From Methylotenera sp. (GTDB lineage: Bacteria; Pseudomonadota; Gammaproteobacteria; Burkholderiales; Methylophilaceae): DNA of 64,000 nt. Each line of letters begins with the position of its first letter. Within the stretch, counting starts at the first letter, position 1. The notes beneath the pieces were generated by a model. The model searched no databases. It was not told the origin of the DNA and saw nothing but the letters and a program-made list of their open reading frames with translations. Shown here one piece after another: positions 63,932-64,000 of this stretch. The stretch lies in NCBI RefSeq assembly GCF_030653755.1, contig NZ_JAURYU010000015.1, positions 18,021-82,020 on the forward strand, written 5' to 3'. The position numbers and the translations under genes are program-made.

Positions 63932-64000
63932 TGGCTCCTCAACCTGGGCTCGAACCAGGGACCTACGGATTAACAGTCCGGCGCTCTACCGACTGAGCTA
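63932..64000 (-). tRNA. tRNA-Asn (anticodon GTT), 5' end outside window
   Basis: The minus strand reads from position 8 of the tRNA (TAGCTCAG) through the anticodon GTT (plus-strand bases 63972-63974) and the T arm GGTTCGAGCC to an encoded CCA (63932-63934). The first seven bases of the acceptor stem lie beyond base 64000. Confidence 0.95.

Noticed and set aside
1..64000. CRISPR array, prophage or insertion sequence with transposase
   Set aside because: No regularly spaced direct repeats, phage structural genes, integrase or transposase frames were seen in the window.

Overview
The window looks like chromosome of a methylotrophic betaproteobacterium, probably family Methylophilaceae (Methylotenera-like). 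This is inferred from an AT-rich genome with compact operons, a PQQ-precursor gene (pqqA), a quinoprotein dehydrogenase, and betaproteobacterial-type housekeeping genes (uup, rep, rbgA, hrpA, HU, kup). No phage, plasmid or CRISPR locus is visible.

Layout. 1-5311: an envelope glucan operon with two tandem GH17 proteins (the first cut by the window edge, the second fused to a processive GT2 synthase, NdvB-like) and an OpgB/MdoB-like phosphoglycerol transferase. 5468-7156: a membrane diguanylate cyclase. 7302-7373: an isolated pqqA with its own terminator. 7459-12407 (minus): uup, rep and rbgA. 12694-15046: a methyltransferase, two exported proteins of unknown function, and tRNA-Lys(CTT) followed by an inverted 29-base copy of its anticodon region. 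15312-19688: a shortened KdpD-like kinase, a KdpE-like regulator, the potassium transporter kup and a small gene. 19941-22222: HU, a LysR regulator, an Rnk-like protein and a membrane protein. 22374-28784: a signalling block of a PAS/GAF histidine kinase, a CheY/DivK-like receiver, a REC-GGDEF-EAL protein and a CHASE3-GGDEF protein. 29066-33300: a DUF2798 protein, a decayed esterase, a 50-residue membrane peptide, a trypsin-like protease with TPRs, and a SulP transporter. 33385-33537: a MITE-like inverted-repeat element. 33589-45436: hrpA, a TonB-like protein, a PQQ dehydrogenase, an SGNH lipoprotein, a SemiSWEET, a DUF808 protein and copA.

45567-63085 (minus) is a complete MSHA-type pilus locus in two blocks transcribed leftward: mshE-G-F-B-A-C-D-O-P-Q, then mshI-I2-J-K-L-M-N. 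It supplies the extension ATPase, platform protein, pilins and minor pilins, large tip/adhesin candidate, alignment proteins, secretin, and accessory ATPase and TPR protein. The MshE N-terminus carries two copies of the c-di-GMP-binding MshEN motif, and the same window encodes three c-di-GMP enzymes. Cytochrome b561 and a truncated tRNA-Asn close the window.

The most interesting items are: the glucan synthase/phosphoglycerol transferase operon; the KdpDE-like pair next to kup rather than kdpFABC; the inverted tRNA-Lys fragment; the quinoprotein with WGYD where methanol dehydrogenases have WDYA or WDYD; the orphan pqqA; and the full MSHA locus with its c-di-GMP link. All calls come from reading the sequence and from family knowledge; no database search was run.
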